Below the pieces are notes generated by a model that saw only the letters and a list, made by a program, of their open reading frames with translations, searched no databases and had not been told where the DNA came from. From positions 682,001 to 746,000 of the forward strand of contig CM034238.1 of assembly GCA_019916065.1 (NCBI GenBank): a DNA stretch of 64,000 nt, given 5' to 3'. Origin of the DNA: Vitellaria paradoxa. Lineage: Eukaryota; Streptophyta; Magnoliopsida; Ericales; Sapotaceae. Below are positions 11,275 to 23,960 of this stretch, in pieces (the first letter of the stretch is position 1; every line of letters starts with the position of its first letter). The position numbers and the translations under genes are program-made.

Positions 11275-13940
11275 TAAGAAAATAACCCGTGATGTGTGGT
11301 GCTTTCCCAAGCAATTAAGGTAACAGACACCTGGGAGCTTCCTGAGCAAATTGAGATGAGAGACACGTGGCACTCTTCCGAACGAGTTGGAGCGGATGCT
11401 CGGACAGATAGAGATAGTCTGAAGGAGATCAAGGGAAGAACTCACGTTGAATGAGGGCTAGGAATTAAGGTCTAACTATATATGAGAAATGGTTATAAAT
11501 GAATTAACTTAATTGTATGAAAACTAATTTAATTAGTTTTTCTCTCTACAAGTGATGACAAGTGTCAGACAAAGTGACATTTGGGCGACTGTGAGACTAT
11601 AACCAATCAATTTAGACGTGCCCACACGCATTAAATAAGAGATGGGGTATTAAATAGAAAAAGAAAAGTATTAAATGCAGCAAGAAGGAATGGTGTACAA
11701 AGATAAACGAAAATGGGATGTATACAATGATTACTGTCAAGTTATTAATTAATTTATTTAATAATTTATTTATTTACAATAGGCTATCTAAGTATAAATA
11801 GGAGATTGGGCCAAAAAAATTCATGTACACTTTTCATTGCTAACAAAATTTCTTTATTCACTTGTTTTCGATCTTTAAACTTTTGCTGACTTGATCGTCG
11901 GAGAGTTTGCTAGTCGAGAAATTCATCTCCAGTCACAATTCTTTGTTTTCTTGTATTCGACAGACTTAATTTTAGATTTTCAGTTGACAAAGAGAACGAA
12001 TTCAAGCAAAATCAGATTTATTCTCGCACAATATATATATTAGGATGACAAATAATTAAAAGTCTAACAATAGTTGTCCTGTTACCTATCATTTTTTGCC
12101 TTTCAAATTATATGATGTCAAGAATTGATTTGTGAATTCGAAATAGGTCATGTGACATATATGGGTTTGCTGTATATTTTCATGTCGACGTGTAACTAAT
12201 TTTTTTATTAATTTTAATTTAGTTCCAATTTAAGGATTAACTTCACTTCAACCCTTTCTTTAAAATTTTGAGGATTTTTTTCCTTAATTTATTCAATTAC
12301 TTTGGTAGTACTCTCTCTCTCTCTAAAAAAAATATTTTAGACGATGAAGGCAAATAAGAAAGCTAAAATTAATTTATTATTAGTATATAAAATATGAGTA
12401 AAGGAGTCGATGGAAATAATAAAAATTTTTTTACCGTCTTGTTTGTAATAATGAAATTAATTTGATTTTATTTTAAAAATTAAGTTTTAAGATTTTTATA
12501 CTATTTCAAATTCTACTCAAAGTAATAAAATTTAATAAGAATTTATTATTTTCTTAATTTATTTAAATAAGTGGACAAATTCACCCTTATATAAATCACA
12601 TTTGCCATCTTTTCCACTAATAAGTCAAATTTAATATTTTTCTTAAATCAATCAATTAAATTATTAAATTCAAACATGCCTTTTAGATATAATTTTTTTT
12701 TTTTTGGCAAGTGCAAACACAAAATTTTATTTATCAAATCAAATCAATTTAATTACTTATTTTAAAATTAAATCAATTATAAAGAAAAAAATGTTTCGAA
12801 AACGAGTGATTATTTTTTACTCGTAATCCGAGTTTGAGTTCGACTTCTAATAAATATATCCGATCTGTCGTTTCCTTGAAAAATAATTGATGTTTGGATT
12901 TATAATCTTAATTGGGAAAACAAAAAAAGGAAGGGTAATGAATAATCGACGGAACAGAGCTAGAATTGGACTCGTAGAATAGCCCAAGTAGAACCCAACT
13001 AAGCCACTTGAACCCAGCCCATAAAATTATTTAATTGGCGTTTCATGGAATGGGCTGGGCCGGCTAATTGCTGCTACTCAGATAGGAGGTAACCCGATTC
13101 AGGCGTCTTAGGGAGGACAGTTTCTGATACTGGGTTTATTGTGGGGATTAAAAACTAGTTTACATAACAAAAGAGTGAAAAATTATTCTATTTATATTGT
13201 TTAATTATATATAAATATTAAATGAATTTGAACTCTAAACGAACTGAGCCATGGTATAAACTGATATATAATTTCTTTTTATTAAGACTTGGCTCATTAT
13301 TTAAATTACTATTGATTAACCAGTAATTCAATTGATTTGTACATTATGATTGGTCTGCATTATTAAGAAAATTTTAAAAATAAAAAATAAATATTTAAAA
13401 TGAGAGTTCTGTTCTAAAAAGTCAAAAATTTTAAATTTTAAATATATAAATTTTTATTACACTTAGAATAAGAATCAATTTCATTTACAATAAAAATTCA
13501 TGAATTTAAAACTTCAATTTGATCCAAAACTTAGATAAGTAAAGTAAAAAAAAATAAATAAATAAATAGAAAAATGAAAAGAAAGTGAAAGGGAATAGGG
13601 AGTAAATGTATTAAATTTCTTTTGAAATATTTACATTTCATTTTCTCTCTAAACTCAACAATTAATATTTTTTTTTTCTTCTTTTCCCCTTTCTTCTTCC
13701 CAAATCAAACATAGTGTTCAATTTTTTATTTTATTAAAATAAAAATTTTAATCCAAATTTATTCAAAATACCCGCTAACCTCCGCAAGCTGAATAGAAAC
13801 GAATCGGGTGTGGCGGGGGTCCCCCATGCCCGGAACCAAGCCAATAGACGGTGTTATTGGTGGAATAAAAGATTAAATAGATTAGTCGTGAGTTGGTTTT
13901 TTGTGCTGTGAGGCGAAAAAAAATAATTTTTAAAAAGTTT
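11138..13940. other. AT-rich intergenic spacer
   Basis: No convincing gene. Contains a (TA)n microsatellite at about 11236-11271, many A/T runs and a CT run near 12311. The right part (about 12960-13090) has GGGCTGGGCC and related GGCCCA-like motifs that may belong to the promoter of the downstream splicing-factor gene. Confidence 0.6.
11170..12060 (+). repeat. LTR-like remnant, plus orientation
   Basis: Looks like a solo or truncated LTR: G/C-richer upstream segment with cacgtggcac (about 11363), a TATA box (tataaatagg, about 11795-11804), then a leader with the phrase gacttgatcgtcggagagt (about 11889), a wording seen in U5 regions of plant LTRs and echoed at 36241 in this window. No clear TG/CA ends or target duplication were found, so boundaries are approximate. 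Confidence 0.35.
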
Positions 13941-14824
13941 AAAAATTTTTTAGATTCGCGGAAGTTTACGCAAAAGTAACCATCATCCCTTCTTCGGCTC
14001 GTCTGGCCTTGAGATGTTCCTGATCGGCCGTTAAAATTAGGTTTTGAAGAAATCGATAATAGTGATTCCGGAATCAATACTGTTCTGTTGTTTGTAAATT
14101 CCGGTGCATAACGTGTTTTGATTGGTTTGGTTAATTTTTATTGCTATGAGGCCGGTTCTGTTTAATCTTATGGAGATGAACTCTTTTTTGTTTTGGTGCA
14201 GAAGTATTTTCATGTAAACTTTACTTGGTGCAAGGTAAAAAAAAAAAGGGTTTCTCAAGGAAAAGATTTTGAGTTTGAGGTAGTCTCTTTCTGAAAATGG
14301 GATATCATGACCATTTGAATAACGATTCATTCTACTGGAAAGCTCCCCTGGAATTATTTCGAATTAAAAAGTTGTTACATCATGGTTCCAAACACGCTTG
14401 TTTGTATTTTTTTTTTTTTTTTAATTTTCAAGTTTTATCCACGCGATAATCATTTATGGAAATGTTGATATTTAATTCTCAGATCCCATGGTAACAATGG
14501 TTGTTTCCAAATTCCATTTCTGAGTTGTTTGATTTGAAGATTGCTCCATGGATTTTGATGAATATGATTATTTAGAGATGATGGTTGAAAATCCAGACGC
14601 TGAAGAAAGAAACGAATGGTGTGGAGCAGACGGTGAAATCTGAAGACAAAGATCAGAGTCGGAGTTCAACGCACAAAAGTGATAAAAACAATGATGATTT
14701 GGATCACCAGTTGAAGAGGTCAAAGTTGGGAGATGAATCTCGTGATCATGACATAGAGAGGGGCTTTTCGCGGCACCGGTCATCTCTACGAGTCGGAGAA
14801 AGGAGTGACGGAGACCAACATAAG

Positions 14825-14978
14825 GGGTGTTTGGTTGGCTAAAATCATCCAAAACTAACTAACTTTTATTAATTTTTTGTATTTTTTTCTAATTAAATTT
14901 TTTATCACATATCACTTTTACATTAAAATTTTGTACTTTACTGTATTTTTTTGTCAAATTATTGCCAACCAAACACCC
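14825..14978. mobile_element. MITE in exon 1 of the splicing-factor pseudogene
   Basis: Perfect 15-bp terminal inverted repeats, gggtgtttggttggc (14825-14839) and its complement (14964-14978), around an AT-rich core; 154 bp. It splits the Arg/Asp-rich coding region. Flanks taa and tag may be a decayed 3-bp target duplication of PIF/Harbinger type; superfamily uncertain. Confidence 0.75.
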
Positions 14979-15359
14979 GTAGAACTAGTTGAGAACATGG
15001 AGACAAGGATGGGGATAGGGACTAGAAAGAGAGGAATGTGAAGGACATAGGCCGTGAGAGGGGCCGAGAGAGAGACAAAGAGAGTGACCGACATCGAGAC
15101 AGAGACAAAGACGAAGAAAGTGGCCATCACAGGGATAGGAGAGAGCATGACTGTGATTATGAAAGGGAGAGGGATAGAGAACAACAGCTGTCACGTAGAA
15201 GTAGAAGCCATTCAGAAAGACATCAGGACGAGCAAGGTAAAGAGAAGAGTTGGGACACGGAGCACAGAGAGAGAGAAAGGGAGAAAAAATATAGGGAGAA
15301 CGGGATCAAGAAAACAGGTGATGCTTATGTTTATGTTTCTATGGTAATTATTTAAACTT

Positions 15360-17860
15360 CAAATTGAACTATTGACTCATATTGCATTGTTTAAATGCAT
15401 GAAATCTGTATAAAGTTTCTAGTTTTTTGTATTGATTCTATGTTAAATAGAATCACATGGATGCTTTGTTCAATTTGCCAATCACTTGATAATTTTGTTT
15501 TGTTATGTTACAAACTGCAATGTGTGTACCTGTGAGCATCTTTTTAAGATTTACAAACTGTTTACAACAACCTGGAAGAGACATACTGCAAGGAAAATGG
15601 TTTAAAATTTATATTGTATTCTCAAATAATTTGTTCACTTTGTGAAGCAGGTACGCTTTCCTTCACTGGTAATTGTACAAACTAATGAGTTTATATAAGC
15701 AGATGAAAGAATGTTCTATAGGCTCTATTTCTTAGCTCCTCCTTGCACAAGTGTCTAAAACATATGCTATAACCATGTCATTGCATGTTGTCTATGCCTT
15801 CATTGAGAAGCATGTTAGGGGATTAATAATATAGGGAGTAGGCTGTAGCAATAATTCAAGGAACAAATTACTTATAGATTATTGTTTTAATTACTTGATT
15901 GTAGTTATCCTTCATATCCCTTTATAGACTTCTAAAGTGAGGGCCTCCATATAGTTTTTTCTTCAACAAAAAGTGCTGCATTTATCACCTTTCACAGAAC
16001 TTTTTCCATGCTTTATGCTAAAATACAAATTACTTGAATTTTAAGCTGTTTTCGTGTTTAGCCTTATCCGGTCTTTTAGTTACCTATTTGAAAGTCATCA
16101 TGGGATAATTTTTCCTCTACTTTTTCAATGGTAAATTGATTGACTTTCTGTTGATTATTTTGGCAAGTAGCCCCTAATGGAGACCTTGTAGATGTCCTTT
16201 GTTAGTGTACATATCTGGATTCGTTGATGAATTTTATGATGCATATACGATCATGTAGAGAAAAACTTCACTCCTCTTCATCAATATTGACTTCTCTGGG
16301 GTGTGTTTTCCTCTGGTGGTTTACTCAACAGCCAACCTCAACTAATTTGAGACTAAGGCTTTGTTGTGTTGAGTTGTAGGTGTAGAGTCCATTTGACCTA
16401 AATTGCTCTGTTTAGTTCAGTTGGTGGAGATCTTCCATTTTTACATGGAATCACAACCGATTTAGGAAGATAGTTCACTTCCAACTCCCCCCCCCCCAAC
16501 CCCAGGTACAGACTTAGCTTGCTTAACAGATTTTAGATCTAGGTTGCTAAAGAGGATTTTTTTTTTTTACACTGTTATCCAAATCATCTCTCACTTGTAA
16601 CTATAAAAAAAAAATCATCTCTCACTTGTAGTTTTTATGTTCTTTATAGTTAATTGTTCTATTTTAAGTCTTGAATTCTGAATATTGAACTTAAGATTCT
16701 GGGGACTCGCAGATGTGCTAGAGCAGTCTTCGGATGGTCATTCTGGCAAATGAGCCAGGCTCAGGAATTCAGCTCATGGGTTTATATGTTCTTTTCTAGA
16801 CTCTCTGGTATTAGATGCTTGCATTGCAAGAATTGAGTGTTTCTATTTTGGAGGTCTTTAACTGGGGTGGTGATATCATTTATGATTTTCATTATCCTCC
16901 ACCTCTGAACTTAGTTGCTCAATTTTACTTATTCTGTTGCAGAAATGCTGGTGTGGGAGTGATGGGCTTTGCTTAACAGAAGCACTTCATCCTCTGATCC
17001 TTGTGGAAAAAATCATTGTTCAGTTGGCTGCAAGATTGGCCATAATTCTTTTGCTGTATGTGTAATAAAATTGTTAACATGTTGTGCGCTTTCATGTGTT
17101 ATAGTTACAGGTTTCTTGATACAAATAGTTGGCTGTAAAGCTATTCTTGCAAAGTTCAAGATGCATCACTTCTATGGCATTTTTAATTCTCCAGTCATTT
17201 TCTAAGCATTGTTGCAATGAAGTGGAAATATTTTATTCGGAACTTTGTGGGATTTTTTTTCACATCCCAGAATTTGTGGCATTTTTTTTTCAACAGAATT
17301 CTTTGTTATCCCGATGCAACCTTCTTTCTTTAAAAGGTGTTTGTTCTTTTCTCTTTTCTCCCATAAGAAATTTGTATGGTTTTCGCAAGTTGGATATCCA
17401 CTTTCAAACTGCATGTGTGGGAATTAACTTTTTGACTTTATCTTATGCTCTAATTGCTTGCCATCCAATTGCTTTAAATTAGAATGGATTTATTTAGATT
17501 ATCAATTACTTTGAAATAGATTGGTGCTCTTGTTACTGGCTTGATTTTTTAAATCAGCCTTGCGTTGTTGTTACTTTCAAAGACAGTTATTGAACTTATT
17601 GATTTTTATTTAATTTTTATGGTAGTTTCGTTATATATAATGTTTTTATTAAAGTTATTATTATTATTATTATTTTGGGGGGGGTTCTAAAATCTTGTAT
17701 TTTGGTCCTTAAATCATTATTATGTTTATTTCTACTCGTCAACAGCTATTCTGGTTTAAGCTGAGCTGCATATCGTTATTAACTTATTATTATTATTATT
17801 TAACTATGGGGGTGAAAAATCAAACATGTTAATGATGCTTCTCCTTTCAGTTTATTTATA
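15360..17860 (+). other. Intron-like sequence of the splicing-factor pseudogene
   Basis: AT-rich, with no clear coding segments. Splice-like motifs occur near 16712 and 16940 but the flanking translations do not match RRM sequences I know. It contains a C-run at about 16489 and ATT/GGG runs near 17660-17690. Confidence 0.5.
16325..16375 (+). repeat. SINE-like 3' end remnant
   Basis: The stretch gccaacctcaactaatttgagactaaggctttgttg resembles the 3' end of plant Au-type SINEs (GCCGACC...CTAGTT.GGGAC.AAGGCTTTGTTG). A similar copy is at about 44410. No 5' half with A/B boxes was recognised. Confidence 0.4.
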
Positions 17861-17865
17861 CTTTA

Positions 17866-18210
17866 TAAAGAATTATTATTTCTTCATATATCACAAATGA
17901 TTTACAGATCTGTATATATATACATAGGGTAGGTAATCCTTCCTAATTTGTAGCTATTGCCAGCCTAGGATTAGGAAACAAACTCCTAAAAATCAGGAAT
18001 TTGATTCCTATAAATCAGAATTCCTATAAATTAGAAACTGCATCTGCATGAAAAAAATGTCTAATAAAGGAAATAACTAATTAGCTTAATTCTTTCCTAA
18101 AAAATTAGGAAACAGAATCGTAGGAGAAGATCACAACCGATCTCTCCTTTCATTCCTAAAATACTTTCCTAAAAATAAATTCCCTACGCTTGACTTCTGA
18201 ATATTCAACA
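17866..18210 (-). repeat. 3' LTR of Copia-1
   Basis: Starts taaagaattatt and ends gaatattcaaca on the plus strand, giving unusual TG...TA ends on the element strand. Collinear with 22903-23247. Confidence 0.93.
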
Positions 18211-18226
18211 CTCCCCCTCAAGTTAG
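18211..18226 (-). other. Polypurine tract of Copia-1
   Basis: Minus strand cttgagggggag directly before the LTR TG. Confidence 0.75.
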
Positions 18227-21200
18227 AGAATATATATCATATAATCCCAGCTTGCAAATTAAGTCTTCAAAATTAGCTCTAGGTAGAGCTTTGGTGAGGA
18301 TGTCTGCAGTTTGTTGCTTGGTAGAAATGTAGTTCAATTTAACAGTCTCACTAGTCACCTTCTCTGTGATAAAATGTCTGTCAATTTCAACATGTTTAGT
18401 CCTGTCATGATGCGCGGGATTCTTTGCTATGCTAATAGCTGCCTGATTATCACACATCATCAGATTAGGAGATGAACTCATTTGTCTCAATTCACTAAGA
18501 ACCCTTTTTATCCAAATCCCCTCACAAATTCCCTGTGCTAGTGCTCTGTACTCAGCTTCGGCACTACTTCTGGCTACCACTAATTGCTTCTTGCTCCTCC
18601 AGGTAACAAGATTACCCCAGACAAAAAAACAGTACCCAGAAGTTGATCGTCTGTCAATGATGTTTCCTGCCCAATCTGCATCTGAATACACTTCAGTGTC
18701 ACGATTCTCTGTCTTTCTGAAGAATAGGCCTTTCCCTGGTGTCATCTTCAAGTATCTAAGAATCCTGTAGACAGTTTCCATGTGTTCCTCTGTAGGACTG
18801 TGCATGAATTGACTTACAACACTCACTGCAAAACCAATATCTGGCCGAGTGTGTGAAAGATAAATCAGGCATCCAACAAGTCGCTAATATCTCCCCCTGT
18901 CTACCGGTGTACTTTCTTTCTCAGTGCCAAGTTTCTTCTGACTATCCATAGGAGTATCAACTGGTTTGCATCCAAGCATACCGGTCTCCTTAAGAAGATC
19001 TAGAATATATTTCCTTTGAGAAACAACAATGCCCTTCCTTGATCTAGCCACTTCCATTCCAAGGAAATATTTAAGGTTTCCAAGATCTTTAACTTCAAAC
19101 TCTTTTGACAAATACTTCTTCAAATTCTGTAATTCCTCCACATGATTCCCAGATAGAATAATATCATCGACATAGACTATCGATATAGCAATTTTCCCAG
19201 TGTGAGATTGCTTGACAAACATAGTATGATCAGCCTGACCCTGTATGTAGCCAAGCTTTAAAACAGCCTTTGTGAATCTGTCAAACCAGGCTCGGGGAGA
19301 TTGTTTAAGGCCATACAAGGACTTCTTGAGTTTGCAAACCTGATTCTTTGCCATACTTCCTTCAAAACCAGGTGGGATTTCCATGTAGACTTCCTCTTCA
19401 AGGTCACCATTCAGAAAGGCATTTTTTATGTCCAGTTGTTGCAAGCACCAATCTTGGTTGACAGCCAATGAGAGAAGAATTCTGATAGTGTTAAGCTTTG
19501 CGACAAGAGCAAAAGTTTCTAGATAATCTATCCCATAGGATTGTGTAAATCCTCTAGCAACCAACCGAGTCTTGAACCTCTCAACTGATCCATCTGCTTT
19601 GTACTTTATAGTGAAAATCCACTTGCACCCCACGGGCCTTTTCCCAACTGGGAAATCAGTAATAGTCCATGTTCCATTCTTCTCTAGTGCATCAATCTCA
19701 TCTTGTACTGCCTTCTTCCACTCTGAATTTTGTAATGCCTCTTGTATTGTATTGGGAACCTGAATATCATCAAGAGAAATAGCAAATGCTCTGTAAGATG
19801 GTGATAGCCCTTCATAAGTAACATAATTCCCAATTGGATAACCTATACATGTCCTCACACCCTTCCTCAATGCAATCGGCATGGTAGAGTCATCAATGCT
19901 GGGAATTGGCACATCTCCAGCCCTATCCGTACCTATGTGTTCTTTAGGTGGACTTGAAATTGAGTCAATATCTTGGCCACATGCTGGCTGTGATCTGTGC
20001 TCTAACTCTTGTCTTTTCTTCCTCCTGATGTAGACTTGAAAATTCTCATTAGCAAGTTGTGGAGCCACAGATTGAGCAGGCACGGAAGAAGAAACATTTG
20101 TGGGATGGACTGATGACTGAACAGGCACGGGTGTGAATAAGTCCTATGTACTGTCAGTGGGCACAAGCACGGGTTAAGAAGAACTTGGTGACTCTGAGTG
20201 GGCAAAGGGTACAGACTTAAGAAGGGACTCCCAAACTTGATGTTCATTCATGCTCTCCCCCTGAACATGAGATTTGGGATAGAAGGATACATGTTCAAAG
20301 AAAGAGATCCATGGTGGTGTAAATTTTTTGTTGGTTGGAGAATAACATTTGTACCATTTTTTAGTTGGAGAGTACCCTAGAAAAATGCTCTTATTGGCTC
20401 TAGGATCAAATGTGCTGCGGTATTGATACACATGAACAAATGCCATGCAACCAAATACCTTGAGTGGTAAATCAAATGAAGCTGCACAAGTGTGAGGGAA
20501 ATATTTTAGAAGAAGTTGACGTGGAGATTGAAAAGTAAGGACTTTGGATGGCATACGATTGATTAAATAGGTAGCTGTGAGAATGGCTTCCCCCCAGAAA
20601 TAATTTGGAACATTAGAGGAAAACATAAGACACCGGGCAACCCCCAAGAGATGTCTATTCTTGCGTTCAACTACCCCATTTTGTTGAGGGGTGTCAACAC
20701 AAGAACTTATGTGGATAATTCCGTGGTTCTGAAGATAGGTATTAAGACTACTAGTGAAGCAATCTCTAGCATTGTCTGACTTGAGAACCTGAATTCTAGA
20801 GTTGAATTGATTTTGAATCATAAGATTGAAAGTTTGAAAAATTTGCCCGACCTCTGACTTTTCTTTCATAAGGAAAACCCAAATTACCCGTGTATGATCA
20901 TCAACGAATGTCACAAACCATCGGGTGCCAGAAACATTTTTTATCCGTGAGGGACCCCACACATCACTATGGATCAAAGAAAAAGCAGTTGAAGGTTTGT
21001 ATGGAATTTGAGGATATATTGTTTGAGTATGCTTTGCAATCTGACAAATTTCACAATGAAAAAATGCTGGACTTTTATTGATGAATAATTTGAGAAACAA
21101 TTTTGCAAGATACACAAAGCTAGGATGACCAAGACGATAGTGCAACAATATAATTTCACTATCTTTATTGACATTGGAATTTGATACAGAATTGAAAGAC

Positions 21201-22684
21201 TCTAACAGATTCTAAGATTGGACACAACTTGCTTGAGAAACTTGGTTTGAAGATCGGCCACATGAGAGGAGATAGCACCCGGAGCACAGTTCAGCACTGC
21301 CAATCATCTTCCCCGATTTCAAGTCCTGAAAAACACACAAGTTTGGATAAAATTTAGTAACACATTGAAGGTCACGAGCCAATTTGCTAATGGACAAAAG
21401 ATTACACTCTAAGTTTGGAACATGGAGAACAAGGTTGAGATACAACTCTTTAGTAAGTTGGATGGAACCTATCCCAGCAATTTTTGAATTTGAACCATCA
21501 ACAATACGGACAGAAGAGTGACCACTACTTCGCTTGTAATTTTGGAGAAGAGCAGCATCTCCTGTCATGTGATCAGAGGCATCGGTGTCGACTATCCACA
21601 GCCTCATTCCTCCTTTGTTAGCAGTGAAGGCTGTATGTGATTCCGTTTGAGCAACCAAAGCAGTCCCAGTAATGCTACCACTGCCAACTTGACTAAACAG
21701 TTTCTGCAGCAAATCCATTTGCTCTTTGCTGAATGGGCTAGACTCGGGAATAGGAGCCCTATCAGAGTTGGAAGCCACATGTGCTTTGCTGTCTCTATCA
21801 GACCGTGGCTTTGGTTTCCAATCAGCTGGTTTGCCATGGAGCTTCCAGCAAGTCTCCTTGTAATGGCCTGGTTTCTTACAGTAATCACACCAAGGCCTTT
21901 CCCGTTTCTGACGATCTCCACCATTATTGTTAGATGATCGGACAGCAAGGGCAAATGCATCCAACGTTGAGGTAGGTTGTTCCTTAGATCCCATCATCAC
22001 TTTCTTTCTACTTTCTTCACGCCTAACCTCTGAGAAAGCCTCCCTGAGACTGGGCAATGGTTTTGTGCCCATGATTCGACCTTGAACATCATCCAACTCC
22101 CTGTTAAGTCCTAAGAAAAACTTAAACAGCCTTTTTTTTTCCACAATCTTCTTGTACGTTGCTGCATCTTCTGGACATTTCCATGAGTGAGTCTCGAATA
22201 AGTCAAGTTGCTGCCAATACCGTGTGAGTGTGTTGTAATACTGAGTAACAGACTGCTCTCCTTGGCGAAAGTCATGAAGTACTGATTCAACCTAAAACAG
22301 CGCTGAAGTATTTTCAGAGCTGGAGTAAGTCTCTTTGGCTGCATCCCATATTTCTTTTGCAGTCCCAAACAGCAAGAAATTTTCACCTATGTCATTGTTC
22401 ATGGAATTGATAAGCCATGACATGATCATACTATTTTCAATCTTCCACTTTCTGAAACCCGGATTTGTAGTCTCTGGCATGGCTGCTGCTCCCCTGAGAT
22501 AGTCATCTTTTCCCTTACCACAAATGAACAGCAACACAGATTGTGACCACTGCAAATAATTATGGCCATTTAATTTGTGTCCTGTGATGAGAATAGAAGA
22601 AGAATCACTGCCACCAAGGTTTGGAATTTCTGAACTGCCTCTTGATTCTGGTGCCGTGATGTTGGATGTTTGTGATGAAACCAT
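18218..22684 (-). pseudogene. Copia-1 gag-pol polyprotein, one frame with five in-frame stops
   Basis: From ATG 22684 the frame runs to 18218 with no indel that I can find. Stops are TAG 22292-22294, TAG 21212-21214, TAA 20174-20176, TAG 20144-20146 and TAG 18884-18886. Order: gag (UBN2-type, KLNGHNYLQWSQSV; zinc knuckle CDYCKKPGHYKETC near 21870), protease at about 21590 with D-T-D instead of D-T-G, GAG-pre-integrase and integrase at 20174-21211 (zinc ligands CEIC, catalytic HSDVWGP, KSDN, NGVVERKNR), RT at 18884-20100 with YVDDI, RNase H at 18218-18883 (SDADWAG, AEAEYRAL, DNQAA, HVEIDRHF). Absence of frameshifts beside several stops suggests substitution-driven decay. Confidence 0.92.
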
Positions 22685-22890
22685 TATGTATTTTTTCATA
22701 CTCCAAATATTGCGAAGAAAAAGATGAGGGAGAAGAACAAATAAGGTTGTTGGAAATAGAGAAGAAGAAGGCCGGGACAAACACTGACCAGAGAGAATCG
22801 GCCAGAGAGAATGATGGCCAGGGAGAGATGGCCGGAAAGAATGATGGCCAGAGAGAGGCAGCTTGAAGGGATTAGGGTTCGGAGAACCCA

Positions 22891-22902
22891 GCTCTGATAC
22901 CA
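22891..22902 (-). other. Primer-binding site of Copia-1
   Basis: Minus strand tggtatcagagc, complementary to the 3' end of initiator Met tRNA, abutting the 5' LTR. Confidence 0.92.
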
Positions 22903-23247
22903 TAAAGAATTATTATTTCTTCATATATCACAAATGATTTACAGATCTGTATATATATACAGAGGGTAGGTAACCCTTCCTAATTTGTAGCTATCGCCAG
23001 CCTAGGATTAGGAAACAAACTCCTAAAAATTAGGAATCTGATTCCTATAAATCAGAATTCCTATAAACCAGAAACTGCATCTGCATGAAAAAAATGTCTA
23101 ATAAAGGAAATAACTAATTAGCTTAATTCTTTCCTAAAAAATTAGGAAACAGACTCGTAGGAGAAGATCACAACCGATCTCTCCTTTTATTCCTAAAATA
23201 CTTTCCTAAAAATAAATTCCCTAACCTTGACTTCTGAATATTCAACA
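22903..23247 (-). repeat. 5' LTR of Copia-1
   Basis: 345 bp, collinear with the 3' LTR. Minus-strand TATA-like tatatatacagatctg lies near 22945-22960. Confidence 0.93.
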
Positions 23248-23252
23248 CTTTA

Positions 23253-23960
23253 TTATCTCTGTGTAATTTTAAGCCTTCTTATTGCTTGAGGATGTCTCTC
23301 CCTGAATAGAATATAAACTTTTAGCTGATTCTGTATTGATGTGTTTGCAACTTTAAGCCTTCTTATTGGTTCTTAAGAATGTCTCTCCCTGAACAGAATA
23401 TAAACTTTTAGCTGGTTCTGTATTGATGTTTTTGCAGTATGCTCACTCTCATTTGCACCACTGTATGGTTTCTGATGAATTGATGTATGCTATCCTCCAA
23501 CACTCATTGTACCATAAATCATGATATCGTTAATTATAATTTATATCCTCCAACATTTGTTTATATCATGATATTGTTTTGGATGAAGATTGGGTTGTTT
23601 GTTGAAGGGGGAAAGTTTTGTTATGAGTTAATTGCCTGAAGTTGGATAACATAGTTTAGTACTTGGTCCTACTGTTACTGTTTCTTTGAACATGGCCATT
23701 ATTCATGGACCAGTGTGATTTATTTCTTTACCTAGCTTTGTTTCCTTCTATGCAATGATGTTAAAGCATTTTTTTTTAAGTTATAATTGAACCATACGTG
23801 GTTTGAAATTACGTCTTGTCCATGTTTTTTTGGCTATATTTTTCTTGGTTGCAAGTTTTTATCAAATTGTGTATGAATAATTAATTAATTGTGAGATCGG
23901 ATTTAGTATATTCATCTCAAGTCCTGGGTTAGCTAATTGTTTTGTTTTGAATGACTCCCA
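23253..23960 (+). other. Intron-like sequence with an 83-bp tandem duplication
   Basis: At 23267-23436 two units start with aagccttcttattg (23271 and 23354) and share ctctccctgaa...agaatataaacttttagct. The remainder is AT-rich with no coding signal. Confidence 0.6.

Larger units (their letters stand above)
17866..23247 (-). mobile_element. Complete Ty1/copia retrotransposon (Copia-1)
   Basis: 5382-bp element on the minus strand with 345-bp LTRs (17866-18210 and 22903-23247), target duplication cttta (17861-17865 and 23248-23252), PBS for initiator Met tRNA and a purine tract. By eye the two LTRs differ at about 11 positions (about 3%), older than the Tat element. It is inserted inside the splicing-factor pseudogene in the opposite orientation. 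Gene order gag-protease-integrase-RT-RNase H confirms copia. Confidence 0.95.

Noticed and set aside
15038..15355. Arg/Glu-rich ORF as an independent small protein
   Set aside because: It is the continuation of the splicing-factor RS/RD region after the MITE, not a separate gene.
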